A program made the translations under genes and the position numbers. A stretch of 37,739 nucleotides of DNA from Pseudomonadota bacterium (GTDB lineage: Bacteria > Pseudomonadota > Gammaproteobacteria > JAKAQQ01): assembly GCA_021839245.1 (NCBI GenBank), contig JAKCBQ010000013.1, positions 1-37,739 on the forward strand. The letters are read 5' to 3'. The notes beneath the pieces are model-generated. The model was given only the letters and a program-made list of their open reading frames with translations. It had not been told where the DNA came from and did not search any database. Of this stretch, positions 18,897-26,557 are shown piece by piece. The stretch's first letter is position 1. Each line of letters begins with the position of its first letter.

Positions 18897-20336
18897 CTAG
18901 GTCTTCTCTGTGTCATGGAGGACGAGAAGACGGGGTTCGGTCATCTCCTCGACGGCGGAGCGCAATCCTTCGCGTCCCACGCCGGAGCGCTTGACCCCGC
19001 CGTACGGCATGGCGTCTACCCGGAAGTTCGGGGTGTTTCCGATCACGACCCCGCCCACCTCGAGCTCCTCCCACGCCTGCTCGACGTGACGGAGAGAATC
19101 CGTGAAGAGGCCCGCCTGGAGACCGTAGTCGGAATCGTTGACGGCGGCGAGCGCCTGATCGAAGGTCGTGAAAGACTCGAGGACGACCACGGGCCCAAAG
19201 ACCTCTTCGCGCCAGACGCGCGAGGACCGCGGCACTTTCTCGAGGACGGTGGCGGGCACGAACGCGCCCTCCCCGCCGTCGCCGCAGAGGATCCGGGCTC
19301 CTCCCTCCCGGGCTTCCTCGATCCAGGCCCGCACCCGCTCGGCCGCGGCCGTGTCGATGAGCGGTCCCAGGTCGGTGGCCTCCTCACCGGGATCACCCAT
19401 CCGGAGCCGGCGGGCCGCCGCCACGAGGCCTTCGCGAACGGCCTCGTAGAGTGAGGCGTGGACGAGGATGCGCTGGATGCTGATGCAGCTCTGGCCCGAT
19501 TGCGCGAACGATCCGCTCACGAGTTTGGGCAGAATCGTGGGGAGCTTCTCGCCCTGGTCTTCGTCGACGATGCAGGCTGCGTTCCCGCCGAGTTCGAGCA
19601 GCACCTTCTTCCGCCCGGCCCGGACCCGAAGGTCCCAGCCCGTCTGTCCTCCCGTGAACGAGAGGAGGCGGATTCTTTCGTCCGTGACCAGGGGACCCGA
19701 CCGTTCGCCCGGGAGGGGAAGGACCGAGAAGGCGCCCGGCGGAAGGCCCGTGGCGGCCAGGATCTCGCCCAGGAGGAGCGCCGTGAGGGGGGTCTTCTCC
19801 GAGGGCTTGAGAAGGAAGGGGCAACCTGCGGCGATGGCCGGAGCGACTTTGTGGGCGACGAGATTGAGGGGGAAATTGAAGGGCGTGATGAGGCTGGCCG
19901 GGCCGAGGGGCACGCGGCGGACGAGACCGAGCGTCCCGCGTGAACGGGGCGCGTAGGCGAGATCGAGGATGCGTCCTTCGGGGGAGACGGCTTCGGAGGC
20001 CGCGACGGTGAAGGTTTCGACGGCCCGTTCGACCTCGAGGCGCGCGTCCTTGAGGGGCTTCCCGGACTCGATCACGAGGAGACGAATGAACGCCTCTCGC
20101 CGTCGCTCGATCTCCCGGGCGCAGTCGCGGAGGATGGACCGGCGACGATCGGCGGGAAGCTTCCGCATCGCGCCTTGGGCGTCGTGGGCCGCGGCGATCG
20201 CCCGCTCGACCGCCGCCTCGTCGGGGAGGGCGACACGGGCGGCCACCGTCCCTTTGAATTTGTCGCGGACCTCGAGGGTGCCCGAGGATCTCACGGCGCG
20301 ATTGGCCAAGAAGAACGGAAGGATGTCGTCGGCCAT
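18897..20336 (-). CDS. NAD(P)-dependent aldehyde dehydrogenase
   Basis: This 479-residue cytosolic enzyme oxidises an aldehyde to the acid. The conserved residues are all found: Asn154 in TPFNFPLNLVAHK, Lys177 in LLKPSEKTP, Glu248 in LELGGNAA and the nucleophile Cys284 in GQSCISIQRI, with EEVFGPVVV and PYGGVKRSGVGREG near the end. It resembles the lactaldehyde, succinate-semialdehyde and non-phosphorylating glyceraldehyde-3-phosphate group; the substrate cannot be told. The frame is open far upstream, but the ATG at 20336 with GGAGA 6 bases before it is the natural start and gives the usual family length. It is transcribed divergently from the DUF488 gene. Confidence 0.93.
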   Translation of the reverse strand: MADDILPFFLANRAVRSSGTLEVRDKFKGTVAARVALPDEAAVERAIAAAHDAQGAMRKLPADRRRSILRDCAREIERRREAFIRLLVIESGKPLKDARLEVERAVETFTVAASEAVSPEGRILDLAYAPRSRGTLGLVRRVPLGPASLITPFNFPLNLVAHKVAPAIAAGCPFLLKPSEKTPLTALLLGEILAATGLPPGAFSVLPLPGERSGPLVTDERIRLLSFTGGQTGWDLRVRAGRKKVLLELGGNAACIVDEDQGEKLPTILPKLVSGSFAQSGQSCISIQRILVHASLYEAVREGLVAAARRLRMGDPGEEATDLGPLIDTAAAERVRAWIEEAREGGARILCGDGGEGAFVPATVLEKVPRSSRVWREEVFGPVVVLESFTTFDQALAAVNDSDYGLQAGLFTDSLRHVEQAWEELEVGGVVIGNTPNFRVDAMPYGGVKRSGVGREGLRSAVEEMTEPRLLVLHDTEKT

Positions 20337-20392
20337 GATCGGTCTCCGGAAGATTCGGGAGGAGAGACGGGTGGGGCCCGATTCCCTCATGG

Positions 20393-20417
20393 TATAGTGC
20401 CTCGGCGCAGCCGAGGC
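20393..20417 (+). promoter_or_regulatory. -10 box and palindrome before the DUF488 gene
   Basis: TATAGT (20393-20398) is followed immediately by GCCTCGGC-gca-GCCGAGGC (20399-20417), a perfect 8-bp inverted repeat covering the predicted transcription start. It could be an operator or a 5' hairpin. It lies in the divergent intergenic space shared with the aldehyde dehydrogenase. Confidence 0.45.
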
Positions 20418-20440
20418 TGTGGCATCCGGAGGCGCGTGAG

Positions 20441-20818
20441 GTGAAGATCCACGTTCGACGGGTTTATGACAAGCCCGAGGCGGGAGACGGCGTGCGCGTC
20501 CTCGTCGATCGGCTCTGGCCCCGGGGGCTTCGCAAGGAAACGGCTGCCGTCGACCACTGGTTTCGGGAGCTCGCTCCGAGCACGGAGCTCCGCCGCTGGT
20601 TCGGGCATGACCCCGATCGGTGGGAACAATTCCGCCGTCGCTACGCGGCGGAACTCGATCACCGACCCGAGATCCTCGAGCCGCTCCTCGAACTCCTTCG
20701 GAAGTCTCCGCGTGTGACGCTGCTCTATGCGGCCAAGGATGAGGAACACAACAACGCCGTGGCTCTTGCGCACTATCTTGAGGAACGGCATCTTCCCGGC
20801 AAGGGATCGCACGATTGA
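20441..20818 (+). CDS. DUF488 (YeaO-like) family protein
   Basis: This 125-residue protein starts at GTG 20441 with GGAGG at 8-base spacing. It carries the YeaO hallmark VLVDRLWPRGLRKE near residues 20-35, then WFRELAPSTELRRWFGHDP and a C-terminal VTLLYAAKDEEHNNAVAL. These soluble proteins of unknown function often sit near stress or metal genes. Some DUF488 members have been discussed as nucleic-acid-related, but nothing here tests that. The gene is complete and of normal length. Confidence 0.92.
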   Translation: MKIHVRRVYDKPEAGDGVRVLVDRLWPRGLRKETAAVDHWFRELAPSTELRRWFGHDPDRWEQFRRRYAAELDHRPEILEPLLELLRKSPRVTLLYAAKDEEHNNAVALAHYLEERHLPGKGSHD

Positions 20819-20913
20819 GGACGCGGGGAGTTCGGGGAGACGGGTGTCCTCGGGTAAGGGCCGGTCTCCCATTCACAACCATTCCGGCGTCATGGTGCGG
20901 CGGATATAGAGCC

Positions 20914-20994
20914 TAATCGCCGTATTTCATGCGGTTATAATTTTTTGCCGATGCGGGGATTATCGGCCATAATCGCCGCATTTATAGCGGTCAT
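20914..20994. repeat. Pair of operator-like repeats upstream of the broken Fic gene
   Basis: Two 25-base direct repeats begin at 20914 and 20970. Both start TAATCGCCG and contain a CCGy-N7-GCGG inverted repeat (second copy CCGCATTTATAGCGG). Between them GCCGAT (20947-20952) and ATCGGC (20962-20967) form a further inverted repeat, and TTATAATTTTTT (20935-20946) could hold a -10 box. The arrangement looks like a cooperative binding site controlling the Fic gene. Confidence 0.6.
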
Positions 20995-20997
20995 TCC

Positions 20998-21720
20998 AAA
21001 GACATCTGGCAGGCTCCTGACTGGCCAGGATGGCGTTTCGACCTGGCAGCCTTGGCTGTGCAGTCTTGGCTGTTCCGATGACCAAAATCTCCGGTGCCCA
21101 AGGTCTTTTGATGGGGCGTCTCGCCGATGTGGGCATGGCGCTGCGTGACCAGGCAAGCCTGGCCGTGTTGACCGAGGACGTGGTCAAGACCAGCGAAGTG
21201 GTTTGTCACCTTGCACCCGTTCGACGACGGCAACGGCCGTATCGCCCGGGCCGTCGGGGATCTCCTGCTGGCGCGTGCCGACGGCAGTCCCCAGAGGTTC
21301 TACAGTCTGTCCGTGCAGATCCAGCGCGAACGCCGGGCCTACTACGACATCCTGGAGCGGACACAGAAACGGTCGATGGATATCACCGAGTGGCTCGCGT
21401 GGTTCCTCGACACTCTCCGTCGCGCCGTCGATCCGGCGCAGGACACTCTCGAAGGCGTGTTGACCAAGGCGCGTTTCTGGCAACGCTGGGCGGGCACCCC
21501 GCTCAATGAGCGGCAGGTGAAGTTGCTGAACACACTGCTCGACGGCTTCGAAGGCAAGCTCACCTCCAGCCAGTGGGCCGCCGTGGCCAAGTGCTCATCG
21601 GATACGGCACTGCGCGACATCAACGATCTTCTTGCACGGGGTGTGCTTCAGAAATCGGCAGCGGGCGGGCGCAGCACAAGCTACGTCCTGGTGGACGTTC
21701 CCAGGGAACGACGCCCGTGA
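20998..21720 (+). pseudogene. Fic-domain protein (AMPylase type), internally deleted
   Basis: The N-terminal DUF4172-type region is recognisable as KDIWQAPDWPGWRFDLAALA. After a one-base shift near 21060 it continues as MTKISGAQGLLMGRLADVGM and LTEDVVKTSEV. The sequence then jumps at about 21199 directly to FVTLHPFDDGNGRIARA in another frame, so the expected central part (from EGE to the Fic core) is deleted. The Fic catalytic motif HPFDDGNGR, the rest of the Fic fold and a winged-helix-like C-terminus (SSQWAAVAKCSSDTALRDIN) remain open to the stop at 21720. A TTG at 21211 could start a short product of 169 residues, but it lacks the N-terminal half. Fic proteins transfer AMP to protein targets and often act as toxins. 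Confidence 0.82.
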
Positions 21721-21887
21721 GGGGTTGAGGTCGGCGGCGATGAGAGAGCCGCCTTGACGTGAAGACACGACGCGATCTCCTTGGGGAGGAATCGCCCCGG
21801 GCTCTGAGCGCTTGAGGCCATCACGGCCGATGTGCCCCATCGTCGGAGGAACCGCGGTCGAGTCCTCTCGCGAGGGATGGGTTCGGG

Positions 21888-22010
21888 ATCAGGCAGGAGC
21901 ACGCGGTGGATGACTGGGATCACCCCGTTCGACGGGTCGACGTCGTAGGTGGTGATCTGGGCCGGAGGGCCGCCGAGCCCCACGGCCTCGACGTTGAGGA
22001 TTGCGTCCTT
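21888..22010 (-). pseudogene. Fasciclin (FAS1) domain C-terminal remnant
   Basis: On the minus strand, directly after the permease stop, the frame reads KDAILNVEAVGLGGPPAQIT, then TYDVDPSNGVIPVIHRVLLPD. The latter is the second FAS1 signature (SNGVIHVIDxVLLP in the family). The frame then runs on without homology. There is no start codon or FAS1 N-terminus, because the fragment begins right behind the permease gene. It is therefore the tail of a deleted gene. The window's left edge carries a separate FAS1 gene with an intact N-terminus. Confidence 0.7.
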
Positions 22011-22032
22011 CCCAGGTGGGCGGGCGCTCCGC

Positions 22033-23523
22033 TCAGAGAGGAAGACGTGGGTCCGGTGCCCCGAAATCCAAGGGACTCTCGATCCACAGACGGCGGGAAG
22101 CTTTCCAGGTACTCGCGGCGACGATGGCGCCGGTCACGCCCGTGACAAGAGCGCCTGTCGTGACGCCGAGGACTCTTATCACCACGAGAGCGATCGGGAG
22201 CGCAAGAAACGTGAGGCCGAAGAGGGGAATGCCGAGAAGGACGCGCGGGAGGGTCCGCTCGGGCATGTGGAGCACGGCCGCGAGGAGGAAGAGAGCCAGA
22301 GGCGGGAGGACGACGAGGCCCGCGAGGACGAGCGTGAGGATCCGCGACGGGGCGAGCAGGAAGGCGGCCAAGACAAGGAGGGCGAGGGTTACCACGACCA
22401 CGCCCGGGAGGATGCCGAGGTAAGCGTCGGCGACGACCGCTCGGAAGTCCCGGGGCGTCTCGAGGCCGAGCGTGAGATAGAGTTCGGCGAGGTGGCGCCG
22501 GGTCCGTTCCCGGGCGAAGGGAATCACGCTCAGGGAGGAAAATCCGGCCAGGACGACGTAGCCGAAGAGGAGCGCGTGGAAGGAGCCCGGCGGGGGACCG
22601 CCGGAGAGGAACGCGAGGGCGTAGAGGCCGAGGAAGAAGGCCAAGGTGACGAGCCGCACGAGCCAGCCCCGGGGGTTCTCCGCCGGCATGAGGAGGAGGC
22701 GGACCGCCTGCACCCGACGCCGGTGATCGGGGTGAGCCCGAAGCGCCGCGAGCCGTTTTTCGAGCCCCGCCTCGGCCGGGGCCGTCACCCAGGCCTCGAT
22801 CCGGCTTCGGAATCTTGAGGGGCGGGCGCTTTGCGCGGTGGCTCGCCGGGGGTTGGCCCGGACGCCGCTCATCCCGAGCGCCGAGAGCGGCGCCAGGGCT
22901 TCGGGCGGGTCGGCGGGGGCAAAGAGATGGCGGGCGAGCTTCAGGAGAAGGACCCCGGCGAGGACGAGGGCCGCCGCGCCCACGGGAGGGGAGAGAGCCG
23001 CGGCCAGGAGCGCTCGACGGAAAGGGGGCGGAAGGAGCGGAAGGCCGAAGAAGACCAAGACCACGGGCAACATGCCGCGTGGGAAAGGCCAGGCATTGAC
23101 GAAGAGGATCCAGACAAAGAGAAGGGCGGTGAGCCCGCCCACGGCGACGAGAAGAGGGAGTGGAAAAAAGCCGAAGATCCCGGCCAGGGCAAGGGGGATG
23201 AGCCAGAGAAAGGCGAACCAGAGAGAGCCCGCGGCGGCGAGGTTCCGGCCGAGGTGGGGGAGAAGGCGGGTCTCGGGACGGGCGATGCTTCGAAGTCCTT
23301 GGCCGAGCAAGGAAAGAAACATGAATCCCAGGATCCCGACCAAAAGGAGCCCGATCTTCAAGACGTTGGAGATCGACGGGAGCCCACCCGACGCCCGGGC
23401 CGTGAGTCCGAACCAGAGGACGGCCGCCTCACCGAAGGTGATGAGCCCCACGAGGAGCGGGCCGGTGAAGGGGGCGATCTTGAGGGGTATGCCGAAGAGA
23501 CGACGGACGGCGCGTGCGGACAC
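22033..23523 (-). CDS. ABC transporter permease-like membrane protein
   Basis: This 496-residue integral membrane protein has many hydrophobic segments, in two groups. One covers about residues 15-200. The other covers about residues 290-475, after a hydrophilic loop (residues 205-285, rich in Arg and Ala). There is no signal peptide or recognisable catalytic motif. The GTG start at 23523 lies 9 bases after the stop of the ATP-binding gene, so the two are translated as a pair. It is most likely the membrane partner of that ATPase, in the manner of YtrC/YtrD-type permeases. The cargo is unknown; related systems respond to cell-wall stress. The stop is followed at once by a fasciclin remnant, so the downstream border has been rearranged. 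Confidence 0.75.
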   Translation of the reverse strand: MSARAVRRLFGIPLKIAPFTGPLLVGLITFGEAAVLWFGLTARASGGLPSISNVLKIGLLLVGILGFMFLSLLGQGLRSIARPETRLLPHLGRNLAAAGSLWFAFLWLIPLALAGIFGFFPLPLLVAVGGLTALLFVWILFVNAWPFPRGMLPVVLVFFGLPLLPPPFRRALLAAALSPPVGAAALVLAGVLLLKLARHLFAPADPPEALAPLSALGMSGVRANPRRATAQSARPSRFRSRIEAWVTAPAEAGLEKRLAALRAHPDHRRRVQAVRLLLMPAENPRGWLVRLVTLAFFLGLYALAFLSGGPPPGSFHALLFGYVVLAGFSSLSVIPFARERTRRHLAELYLTLGLETPRDFRAVVADAYLGILPGVVVVTLALLVLAAFLLAPSRILTLVLAGLVVLPPLALFLLAAVLHMPERTLPRVLLGIPLFGLTFLALPIALVVIRVLGVTTGALVTGVTGAIVAASTWKASRRLWIESPLDFGAPDPRLPL

Positions 23524-23532
23524 GGTCGGGTC

Positions 23533-24465
23533 TCAGGCCAGGGCGACGAAGAGATCTTCGAGATCGATCGGGCGGAACTCCGTCTCACCGCTGCGGGCGC
23601 GGGCCTCGCGCGCGATCACTTCCGAAAGATCGTGCTCGTGTTCGCGGGCGTAGACGATCCGCGTCTCGGTCCCGAGCGTGCGGACAGCGAGAACGCCCGG
23701 GAGGTGGGACGGAAGGGCGAGATCCGGGGTGCCCCGGACGAGGGCGAGCGCGAGCTGTCCCGTGTGATCGCCTCGGGGGAGGGTGAAGACGATCCGGCCG
23801 TCGCGGAGGATGGCCAGGGAGGCTTCGAGTCGCTCGAGGTCGCGGACGATGTGGGTCGAGAGGATCACGGTCTTTCCGGGGCGGCGGACGAGCGGCGCCA
23901 GGGTGACGAGGAACTCCCGGCGGGCGGCGGGATCGAGGCTCGCCACGGGCTCGTCGAGGACGAGGAGGTCGGGGTCGGGGGCGAGAGCCCGGACGATCGC
24001 GAGCATCTGGCGCTGGCCCTGCGAGAGGGTGGTGATCTTGTCGCGGCGGGGAAGACGCCATTCCTCGAGGAGCCGTTCGACGAGATCCCCGTCCCAGCGC
24101 TCGTAAAAGGCCGCCGTGAAGGTGAGATAGTCGCGCACCTTCATCCACGGGAAGAGATCGAAGGTCTGGGGCACGTAGCCGATGCGGTGGAGCGCCGCGC
24201 CTCCCGTCTTGCCGGCCTCGGTTCCGAGGACCCGGATCGTCCCGGCGTCGATCGGGGAGAGACCGAGGAGGGCCCGGAGAAGGGTGGTCTTGCCGGCTCC
24301 GTTGCGACCGATGAGCCCGATCACACCCCCGCTCTCGCCGACCCAATCGAGTCCGTCGAGGACGGTCTTTCGTCCGTAGCGTTTGACGAGACCCGTGATG
24401 CGGAAGGCTTCCTCCGGCGAGGAAGGTACGGGGGCGGACGCGGGAGAGGAGAGGGCGGTGTTCAC
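23533..24465 (-). CDS. ABC transporter ATP-binding protein, YtrB-like
   Basis: This 310-residue ATPase has Walker A GRNGAGKT (53-60), Q-loop Gln100 in YVPQTFDL, signature LSQGQ (147-151), Walker B LLVLDEP (167-173) and switch His205 in LSTH. The C-terminal 80 residues (from GQLALALVRGT to DLEDLFVALA) are the extra domain seen in YtrB/BcrA-type exporters. It drives the permease encoded next. The start is GTG 24465, which is 8 bases after the TGA of a truncated upstream gene on the same strand. In relatives the upstream gene is often a GntR-type regulator or another permease. Here it has been cut, so the operon has probably lost its normal promoter or regulator. Confidence 0.9.
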   Translation of the reverse strand: MNTALSSPASAPVPSSPEEAFRITGLVKRYGRKTVLDGLDWVGESGGVIGLIGRNGAGKTTLLRALLGLSPIDAGTIRVLGTEAGKTGGAALHRIGYVPQTFDLFPWMKVRDYLTFTAAFYERWDGDLVERLLEEWRLPRRDKITTLSQGQRQMLAIVRALAPDPDLLVLDEPVASLDPAARREFLVTLAPLVRRPGKTVILSTHIVRDLERLEASLAILRDGRIVFTLPRGDHTGQLALALVRGTPDLALPSHLPGVLAVRTLGTETRIVYAREHEHDLSEVIAREARARSGETEFRPIDLEDLFVALA

Positions 24466-24473
24466 GGCGGGAT

Positions 24474-24547
24474 CATCGGGACGTGTGGAGGGGAAGGTGG
24501 GCGAGACGCACGACCTCGGGCCAGGCGCCGGGATTGAGTCCTTAAAC
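24474..24547 (-). pseudogene. C-terminal tail of a gene cut by the IS256 element
   Basis: On the minus strand the frame NPGAWPEVVRLAHLPLHTSR ends in TGA at 24476-24474, 8 bases before the GTG of the ABC ATPase. Spacing, strand and codon use fit the last codons of the operon's first gene. Homology ends where copy 2 of IS256 begins (24548), so the body of the gene was lost. The family cannot be named from so short a tail. Confidence 0.55.
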
Positions 24548-25895
24548 TGCTGTCAATCGCCGACGGGTCGAGGTGGTGAGTGCCACCGCTTCGATCCGAT
24601 CAAGGCGCGTGTTCAGAGCGTTAACCAAGAGGAGGTTCGAAGCGATGGCAGAGGACGATGTTAGCGTCGCGCGGGATTTGTTGCCCGGATTGCGGAACGA
24701 GCCGGAGGGTCTGGCCCGGCTGATCGAGACGATCCTGAACCAGATCCTGCAGGCCCAGATGACCGAGCACCTTGGGGCGAGCCCCTACGAGCGGAGCCCC
24801 GAACGGCAGGGTTACCCGTAACGGCGTCCGCTCCCGGACCCTCGACACCCGGGTCGGGCCCGTGACCCTCCAGGTCCCCCAGACGCGGGACGGCAGCTTC
24901 TCGCCCGAGATCTTCAAGCGCTATCAGCGCAGCGAGCAGGCCTTTGTGCTGGCGCTCCTGGAGATGGTCGTTCAAGGCGTCTCGACCCGCAAGGTGACCG
25001 AGATCACCGAGGCCTTGGGCGAGACCTCCTTCTCGAAATCGACCGTGAGCGCCCTTGGCGCCCGGCTCGACCCCCGAATCCGGGAGTTCCACGAGCGTCG
25101 TCTGACGGCCTCGTACCCGTTTGTGTTGGTCGACGCCTTGGGGCTCGCCGTGCGCGAAGACGACCGGGTGGTGTCGAAAGCGGCCCTCATCGCCACGGGC
25201 ATCCGTGACGACGGGGTGCGGGAGATCCTGGGCCTCGAGATCGGGGACTCGGAGTCCTTCGCCGCCTGAGAAGACTTCTTCAAGGGATTGAAAGGACGCG
25301 GCTTGAAGGGGGTCCTGTGGATCATCTCGGACAGCCACGCGGGTCTGGTCGACGCGGCTCGCAAGCCGTTCCAGGGGGTCTCCTGGCAGCGCTGTCGGGT
25401 CCATCTCCTGCGCAACCTCCTCGGGCATACCCCGAGCCGCCCTCGGGCGGAGGGGGCCGCCCACGCCAAGCGGATCTTCCAGCCCCCCGATCTCGAGGAG
25501 GCCCGCCGACAGCTGGCGGCCTTCGTCACACGCTTTGAGACGATCGCCCCCAAGGCCGCCCTCTGTCTCGAGGAGGGCTTCGAGGACGCCGTGAGCGTGA
25601 TGGGGCTCCCCGAGAAGGACCGCCGGCGGCTGCGTACCACGAACATGCAGGAGCGCTTGAACGAGGAGATCCGGCGGCGGGAGCGGGTGATCCGGATCTT
25701 CCCCAACATCGAATCGGCCCACCGTCTCGTCGGGTCTCTCTTGGTCGAACAGCACGGGACGTGGGCCGAGCAGTGCGATCTCAACAGGGAGGAGTTTCAC
25801 GAATGGCTCGCGTCCCGACAGCCCGCGGGCCCTCCCTCGGAGAAGGTGGTGTCCTTGATGAGTTGAGCACGTCGAGCCGGAGCGAATTGACAGCA
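24548..25895 (+). mobile_element. IS256-family element copy 2, full length but inactive
   Basis: The element is bounded by imperfect terminal inverted repeats. The left end from 24548 and the right end from 25895 both start TGCTGTCAAT and match at 22 of 30 positions. Total length is 1348 bp, usual for IS256. The 8 bases on either side (CCTTAAAC and AAGATTGG) do not match, so there is no target duplication; the flanks have been rearranged since insertion. The left side cuts the upstream gene of the ABC operon. The right side abuts a TonB-receptor fragment. Confidence 0.88.
24645..25866 (+). pseudogene. IS256-family transposase with one frameshift and one stop
   Basis: ATG 24645 follows GGAGG at 9-base spacing. 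The frame MAEDDVSVARDLLPGLRNEP is interrupted by an extra C in GGTTACCCGTAACGG (24815-24817; copy 1 reads GGCTACCGCAACGG), and a TGG-to-TGA change at 25267-25269 stops it again. Removing the extra base gives 1221 bases and exactly 406 codons plus a stop, the normal family length. The catalytic DDE residues are still readable: Asp in FVLVDALGLAVRED, Asp in IISDSHAGL and Glu in ERLNEEIRRRERV. It was therefore inactivated recently. Confidence 0.9.
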
Positions 25896-26039
25896 AAGAT
25901 TGGACTTGACTATTCCTGCTCGGAAGCCTTGTTCTGGACCTGCAAGCATCGGCCGGATTCCCCGAACACGGGTTCCCCTCGCGTTCAATCTCGTCTACCG
26001 CGTCAACGCTTGGGCAGGCCACTGTTACGACTCCGCCTA

Positions 26040-26138
26040 CAATCCCGATCTCGACCCCGCGGTGATCAACAGCTACGATCACACGCTCTACGATGTTTCG
26101 GGACGGTTTTCTACGTGGGTGCTGAGACGCTCTTTCTG
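26040..26138 (+). pseudogene. TonB-dependent receptor, C-terminal remnant
   Basis: The plus strand encodes NPDLDPAVINSYDHTLYDVSGR, then, after a one-base loss in GGACGGTTTTCTACG, FYVGAETLF and a stop at 26138 in the other frame. This matches the end of the intact receptor at 800-3691 (VINSYDPTLYDVPGRFLYVEAQTSF), also at DNA level over about 50 bases. Upstream homology fades within 60 bases and the IS256 right end lies 145 bases away. It is the tail of a second, lost receptor gene. Confidence 0.72.
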
Positions 26139-26158
26139 AATCTCTCGGAAAACACCTG

Positions 26159-26191
26159 CGCTTCCTGTCGCCCGCCGGGCGACAGGAAGCG
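26159..26191. terminator. 15-bp perfect hairpin after the receptor remnant
   Basis: CGCTTCCTGTCGCCC and GGGCGACAGGAAGCG flank a 3-base loop, 21 bases beyond the remnant's stop. No T-run follows on the plus strand. On the minus strand GTGTTTTCC follows 3 bases later. It was probably the terminator of the lost receptor gene. Confidence 0.5.
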
Positions 26192-26557
26192 GGGAAAGAG
26201 CGGAGCAGGTTTCCCGCCGACCTTCCGCGGTTTCAGGGACGTGTTCCGTGGGGGGATCGAGGCCTTCCTCACGGTCGAGGAAGGCAGGGAATCCAGGGGG
26301 TCATCCCGGTCGATCTCTCGACCCATGGGAGGAATCGAATGGAGCTGAATTGCCGGAAAGCCCTATGGACGCTTAATTTGCCGAGAACCTGGGGCTCTCG
26401 TCCTGCGAACGGCAAGACGTGGGTTCGTGAGTTGGGGAACTCCTCGGGCCGCTCCGGGGGAAGTGTTGGGCCTGTCGAGCTGTACAAATTTTTTGAAGAG
26501 CCGGGAGAGCGGCCTCTCCCTTGCAAGCCGAATTGCTGCACGGAACGTGAGAGTCGA
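26192..26557. other. Intergenic stretch with small hairpins, no gene recognised
   Basis: No supported reading frame. Two further inverted repeats occur: GCCTTCCTC/GAGGAAGGC (26262-26285) and GGGAGAG/CTCTCCC (26503-26520). The second lies 38 bases downstream of the Abi stop on the minus strand but has no T-run there. Confidence 0.4.

Noticed and set aside
20914..20994. Repeats near 20.9 kb as a CRISPR array
   Set aside because: Only two imperfect units with internal dyad symmetry, no cas genes, and a location in a promoter region.
15964..25866. IS256 copies as an active composite transposon
   Set aside because: Both transposases are inactivated, copy 1 lacks both ends, and no outer target duplication is found.
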